Shown here one piece after another: positions 59,303-64,000 of a DNA stretch of 64,000 nt. How positions within the stretch are numbered: position 1 is the first letter of the stretch; the number at the start of each line of letters is the position of its first letter. The notes beneath the pieces were generated by a model, which worked only from the letters and a program-made list of their open reading frames with translations, made no database searches and was not told where the DNA came from. The stretch is taken from contig CM077594.1 in assembly GCA_039654915.1 (NCBI GenBank), forward strand, positions 93,014,893-93,078,892, written 5' to 3'. Origin of the DNA: Aquilaria yunnanensis. Taxonomy: Eukaryota > Streptophyta > Magnoliopsida > Malvales > Thymelaeaceae. The translations under genes and the position numbers were made by a program.

Positions 59303-60133
59303 CGCGACGTTAGTGAGTCGAGCCTACAAGTTGATTTGTTTTGATTTGCTTTGCTTATATTTATGTGGATTTATATGTTATATTTACTTAGGTAAACATG
59401 CATTATGCATTCACAATATGAAGCTCTATACCCGAGCTTCTTCAAAGCGAACACGTTCTTTCTAAGCGGAATTGGTGTTGTTGTCCTTGAGAGGCCATGG
59501 TCTCCAAGTCTTCATCGGTTTCAAAGTAGCAAAGTAGTGTGTTACCTTCTGAGACGGTTAGTCTTTGCATGGGCCCACGAAAAGCTACGACTCGAATTAA
59601 TCCATTCCTTACATAAACCCTAGAGGGTAAGGAATCGGGCTGTCACTATAATTTAGTGACGGGATTCGGGAACTATCCCTTGCCTTTTTGATAAGCCACC
59701 TTATGCATATAGAGCTTCCCACTTAACCATAGAACTGACCATAGAATTTCTACCATTTTACCAACGCCATAAGCATATCCTTGTTATGCTGTGTTGTTAC
59801 TCTACACTTTTCTTCGTATGGTTTTAACTTGTTTATCCATAATACTTCATGAGTTGTTAATTGCTATTTAACTTATTAATAACCTTATCTTTCTTGTGCA
59901 ATTATTCTTCATGCATCAAAACCACGCATCAAATTATGCTAACTTTTTTGTCTTTATAATGACAACTAAAAGTCTTGAAGTTCCATGATATTGGATAATC
60001 AAACTCACTTATTGCATGCATGCATCCACTGCATCAATCACATACACATAGAATCTAAAAAAATAAATCTTACTTTTAAAAGGATAAAATTGGACCTTAA
60101 CACCGATATTCAACTCGACTCCAAACAAGATTA
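59303..60133 (+). other. 5' untranslated leader of element B
   Basis: No coding region of note; short frames only. It lies between the primer-binding-like site and gag. Confidence 0.5.
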
Positions 60134-61868
60134 ATGGCAGAACAAGCCGAAGGACGTCTCATGGAAATGGAGTCCAAGATTGAAAGTATGTCAGAACAGA
60201 TGAGACAATTGATGGAATTAATCAAAGGGAAAGCAACTCAAGTCCCCATCAAAGAAGTACAAGATCCCACTTATCCCCCGGGATTCACCCCGCAACGAGT
60301 CTCAGTCCAAGAAAGCCTGTTTTAAGAATAAGGACCGTCTGCTAGTGTTCACCTGAAACAAGACACTGTACATGAAGAGAATAATATATTACCAAAAGAA
60401 GAAGCAGAATCTCAAAAGCTCGAAACAATAGAGAAGAGACTGCGAGCCATTGAAGGAGGCACTATATTCGGATCTCTCTCAGTGGATGACCTATGCTTGG
60501 TACCAGATGTCATAATTCCTTCAGACTTTAAGGTGCCAGATTTCGTGAAATACGATGAAACGAGTGATCCCATCACTCACATCACATTGTTTCTAAGAAG
60601 ACTACAACCACTCACAAAAGATGAAAAGGTGTGGATTGCACTTTTTCAGGAAAGCCTCACAAAATCAGCATTACAGTGGTATCTAAGTCAAGGTCCAAGA
60701 AACATCAAAACTTGGAATGACCTTGCTCAGGCCTTCATCGGCAATTATAAACATGTTTTGGACTTGGCTCCGGATCGCCAAACCCTTCAAAACATGGAGA
60801 AGAAAAAACCAGAAACTTTCAAGGAATATGCCCAACGGTGGAGGGACTTAGCTGCACAAGTTCAGCCACCCATGACAGAAAGAGAAATGGTCACTTCGTT
60901 TGTCCAGACACTAAAATACCCATATTATGACAAACTCATTGGCAATTCGGCAACCAATTTCTCCGACGTAGTCATGTCTGGAGAAAGGATCGAGTATGGT
61001 ATCAGGACCGGGAAGATTACTGAGTCCTTTAGTGATCCAATGAAAAGAGGAGAACCTTCCAGAAGAAAAGATGAAGAAATATAACAAATAGGAAGAGGAA
61101 GAGGGATTCCCCTCGTGGGTACTGTTGCTACCGGGCCTCGCCGATCCTACTCTACCAATAGGCCCAATGATTATTCTACCAATAAGCCCAACAATTATCC
61201 TCTCAACAGGCCTAATCAGTTACGGCCACCTGTTCCGACTTCTCCACAAAGGCCGAGAGAAGTTTTTGCGCCAATTCCTATGACTTACACTGAGTTATAT
61301 CCAAAACTCATTGAAAGTCAACTTATCCATCCAATTCCTACAAATCCATTTAAACCCCCATATCCAAGGTGGTATGACCCCAACATAACTTGCCCATATC
61401 ATGATGGTGCCGTGGGCCACGGACTAGAAAATTGCATAGCATTGAAGCGTATAGTCCAACAATTAATCGAGTCCAAGTGGTTGGACTTTTCTGATGAACC
61501 AAACGTCACTCACAATCCATTGCCGCCTCATCAAGCAAAACCAGTCAATATGATAGAAAGAGCACTGGCCGATGAAGAAGTCAGTCAATGATATCATAAC
61601 CCCTCTCAAGCATGTATATTCATGCCTTGTAAAAGAAGGGATTATCATGGGAAAGTCTTCTTTTGGAAATGAAGAAGTCGAAGATGAGGAGTGGTGCAAC
61701 TTTCATGACAATAAAGATGATGATGTGAATGTGATCATTAAAGAACAAGAAGTCAATGCTATACCAATCTCAAAACCTACTCTTAAGCCATCAAGTCCCG
61801 AGGCCATTCCTCTACAAATCAAACAAAATCGAGGTCAAGCTGCTAAGCCCGATGTGATTGGTAATTGA
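60134..61868 (+). pseudogene. gag of gypsy-type element B, with stops
   Basis: One frame runs from ATG 60134 to 61591, broken only by TAA at 60323-60325, 60329-60331 and 61082-61084. It has a coiled-coil N-terminus (MAEQAEGRLMEMESKIESMS), the Retrotrans_gag core (DETSDPITHITLFLRRLQPL, WYLSQGPRNIKTWNDLAQAF, PETFKEYAQRWRDLAAQVQP), an Asn/Pro-rich linker and the knuckle CPYHDGAVGHGLENC. A shifted frame (61572-61868) holds an acidic continuation. Gag packages element RNA. No protease, reverse transcriptase or integrase follows before repeats begin, so the element may be a gag-only (TR-GAG-like) non-autonomous type or a deleted copy. Confidence 0.8.
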
Positions 61869-62635
61869 AAGTGAAGATTTTGAGCTGGAATTACATTGAT
61901 TTTGGAAGGGGTCCAAGTCAGATCTGACCTAACAGTCCGCACACATTTTCGAATGACAGGGAATCCTTTGAATAAACTTGTATCTTTGAAAGCTTGCAAA
62001 AGTAATCTAATAGTAAAAATCTCCTAGATTTAGTCCAAAATCAAGGGTGTAGTCTTTGTTAGATGGACACCTGGTATTCTTTTTCTGGTACAACAAAAAG
62101 ATGTAATGCGTGCATTCTACTACTTTCCATTTTTACACTCTTTGCCATTATACTATCTATTATTGCCATCACACTTTACTTTTTGGCAACTGGTAATTCT
62201 TTTTGTTCTCTAACAAAAAGATGTTACGTGTACATTATACCACTTTTTAATTCCATTATTACATCTACACATTGTACTAATTTTTACCAAAAATTCAATT
62301 ATTACAGCTACACATTCTACCACTTCTTACCAAAAATTCCGTTTTTTTTATATATCCATCTTTCACTCCTTTCCATTATACTATCCATTATTGCTATCAC
62401 ACTTTACTTTGAAAACGATATTACTCGTGGGTGAAAATAAAAAGTTAAGGGAGATTTAATAGTGGCGATCTTGAAAGTGCTGTCAAATCTAGTAAGAAGG
62501 ATTTCATATGTTGCACCCCAACTCTCAAAAAAAGAATTCATAGTGGTTATCAACATCCTTGCAAGAAGTCTGGGGTTAGCTTCCAAACAAGGTAGCTCTC
62601 ATATTAAATGACTTCAGTGGCCTCCCAATTCTCAC
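61869..62635 (+). other. non-coding interior of element B
   Basis: Pyrimidine-rich sequence with loosely repeated CTATCTATTATTGCCATCAC and AACAAAAAGATGT words (62060-62400). No protein motif is visible. Confidence 0.4.
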
Positions 62636-62985
62636 AAATGCTCAATACAAAAAAAGGTTCTCAGTCTTCCGCAACACAAACTCTGAAAAGAAAAAGTTCA
62701 TCCCTTCCATCAAAAAGCCATTAAAGGAAAAATCCAAAAAAAAATCTAAAAAAAAACAGAGAGACTGAGAAGCAAATAAAGCCACTTGAGTCATCTCACT
62801 TCAAGAAGGCTATGATCTCGGTTCTCCATAACACAAACTCCAAAAAAAAAAGGGAAAAAGTTCATCCCTTCCATCAAAAAGCCAACAAGGGAAAATTCAA
62901 AACCAAAAAGAACTGAGAATAAGCACGAGCAAGCAAGGCCACTTGAGTCATCTCACTTCAAGAGAGTTATCAAGTATGTCATCAC
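62636..62985. repeat. tandem duplication of a roughly 165-bp A-rich unit
   Basis: Two copies share ACACAAACTC, AAGTTCATCCCTTCCATCAA, AAAGCCA and GCCACTTGAGTCATCTCACT in the same order. The A runs between these vary. Confidence 0.8.
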
Positions 62986-63244
62986 CATAGCTCATACAAA
63001 AAAAAAAATAAATTTTTCTAAAAAAAAAAAAACAAAAAAAGAAAAAAGAAAAAAAAAGAAAACAAAAAGTGAGCTATGGATTCTAGACTGAAAACCTGCA
63101 AAGGCGGTTTAGAACACAAAAGCAACTTTCAAGCCAAGCATACATAAAGACCACGATAGTTAGGGGGCAACAGATGAGGTTTAACTTTCTGGAAAGAGTG
63201 GCAAGTTTGAGGTCATCACTATTGAGTTTTTCATCATAATCAAA

Positions 63245-63680
63245 TTTGCTCACGAGTAGTATTAAAAGACCCTTCTTTCAAACCACTTTCCTCAGACTTA
63301 TCATCCTCATTCAGCTAAAAGACTATCATTGTGAAACATGTTTCTACCTTATTTAATACTGCTCACGAGTAGTATTAAAAGACCATTCTTTCACACCACT
63401 TAAATTTAACTTTCCTCAGACCTAACATCCTCATTCAGTTAAAAGACTATCATTGTGAATCATGTTTCTACCTTATTTAATACTGCTCACGAGTAGTATT
63501 AAAATACTCTTCTTTCACACCACTCAAACTTAACTTTACTTAGACCTAATATTTACCTCTTAATATTATTTTCATTCAGCTAAAAGACTGCCACAAAAAA
63601 TAAAAAACATTCAAACTTAACTTTCCTCACACCTAACATTTACCTCTCGATATCATCCTCATTCAGTTAAAAGGCTATTA
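63245..63680. repeat. tandem array of roughly 115-125-bp units
   Basis: Three clear copies and a partial fourth, each with GCTCACGAGTAGTATTAAAA, CTTCTTTCA-CACCACT, CCTCATTCAG-TAAAAGACTA and ATCATTGTGAA-CATGTTTC. The first starts near 63249, the next near 63361 and 63486. Confidence 0.85.
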
Positions 63681-64000
63681 TTGTGAATCATGTTTATACC
63701 TTATTGCCTTGCACAGTTTATGTCTTCGAGTTGGAAAGGGAAGAGTGGCAGGATATTTTAATTAAAAACAAAGACCGTAAATTACTTTGTCAAGCTTTGC
63801 AAATTGATGAAAGTTTTTCTTTAAGGCCAAACCATTATTCATTAATGTGTGTAGATTTAAAAGTGAGGAGATAGCTTGAGACTTTCTTTAAGAAGATGTG
63901 GTTCTTGTAAGAGAAATTCATGATCAAGGACCATCACAAAGGTCTAGAAATGCTCAACCTTCTGTTAAATCAAAGATGAGATGATACCTTTTATCCACAT
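63681..64000 (+). other. unassigned sequence at the window end
   Basis: A 63-codon open frame (63683-63874) including YVFELEREEWQDILIKNKDR follows the tandem array. I cannot assign it to a known protein, and the window ends before its context is clear. Confidence 0.3.

Overview
This window looks like nuclear DNA from a eudicot plant. It is AT-rich, with GT-AG introns, plant-type gene families (calmodulin-dependent NAD kinase, F-box/FBA, trihelix, U-box/ARM, V-ATPase B, BRN1-type RRM) and typical plant transposons. Most of it is nested mobile DNA around very few host genes. No species can be named from the sequence alone.

Layout. 1-9.3 kb: AT-rich intergenic DNA holding a decayed trihelix gene fragment (probably carried by a MULE-type element), a 949-bp non-autonomous hAT element with an exact 8-bp target duplication, a Stowaway-like MITE, and a long-TIR (MULE-like) element inside an older related one. 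9,328-29,107: a 19.8-kb CACTA (En/Spm) transposon, CACTA-1, with matching termini, TTT target duplication, subterminal GCGACGGC-type arrays, a broken TNP2 transposase gene and a broken second (Transposase_24) gene. Its middle and right part carry host-derived exons with splice sites, including V-ATPase subunit B and a BRN1-like RRM protein in one joined reading frame, plus exons I cannot name and retrotransposon debris. 29.1-46.3 kb: two neighbouring, decayed F-box/FBA genes. Copy 1 is split by a 4.4-kb block that includes a 3.1-kb hAT transposon with a multiply broken transposase. Copy 2 is cut inside its F-box by a second CACTA element (CACTA-2, 35,564-45,342, TCC duplication), whose TNP2 gene is open for 1,151 codons and whose second gene is open up to a G10 tract near its 3' end.

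46.3-52.4 kb, minus strand: the one host gene that appears intact, an eight-exon calmodulin-dependent NAD kinase (NADKc-like, 522 aa) in which every exon joins in phase; its third intron is 3.6 kb. 52.6-54.0 kb: a long-TIR MULE-like element carrying a decayed ARM-repeat fragment of a U-box E3 ligase (Pack-MULE pattern). 54.1-64.0 kb: an old Ty3/gypsy gag-protease remnant broken by a younger LTR element that has a 3.2-kb LTR, a PBS-like site, a gag-only coding region with stops, and tandem repeats. This second element runs up to or past the window end.

How it fits together: the NAD kinase is the only clear working host gene. The F-box, trihelix and U-box sequences are relics. The transposons account for most of the rest, and CACTA-1 and two MULE-like elements show capture of host gene pieces.
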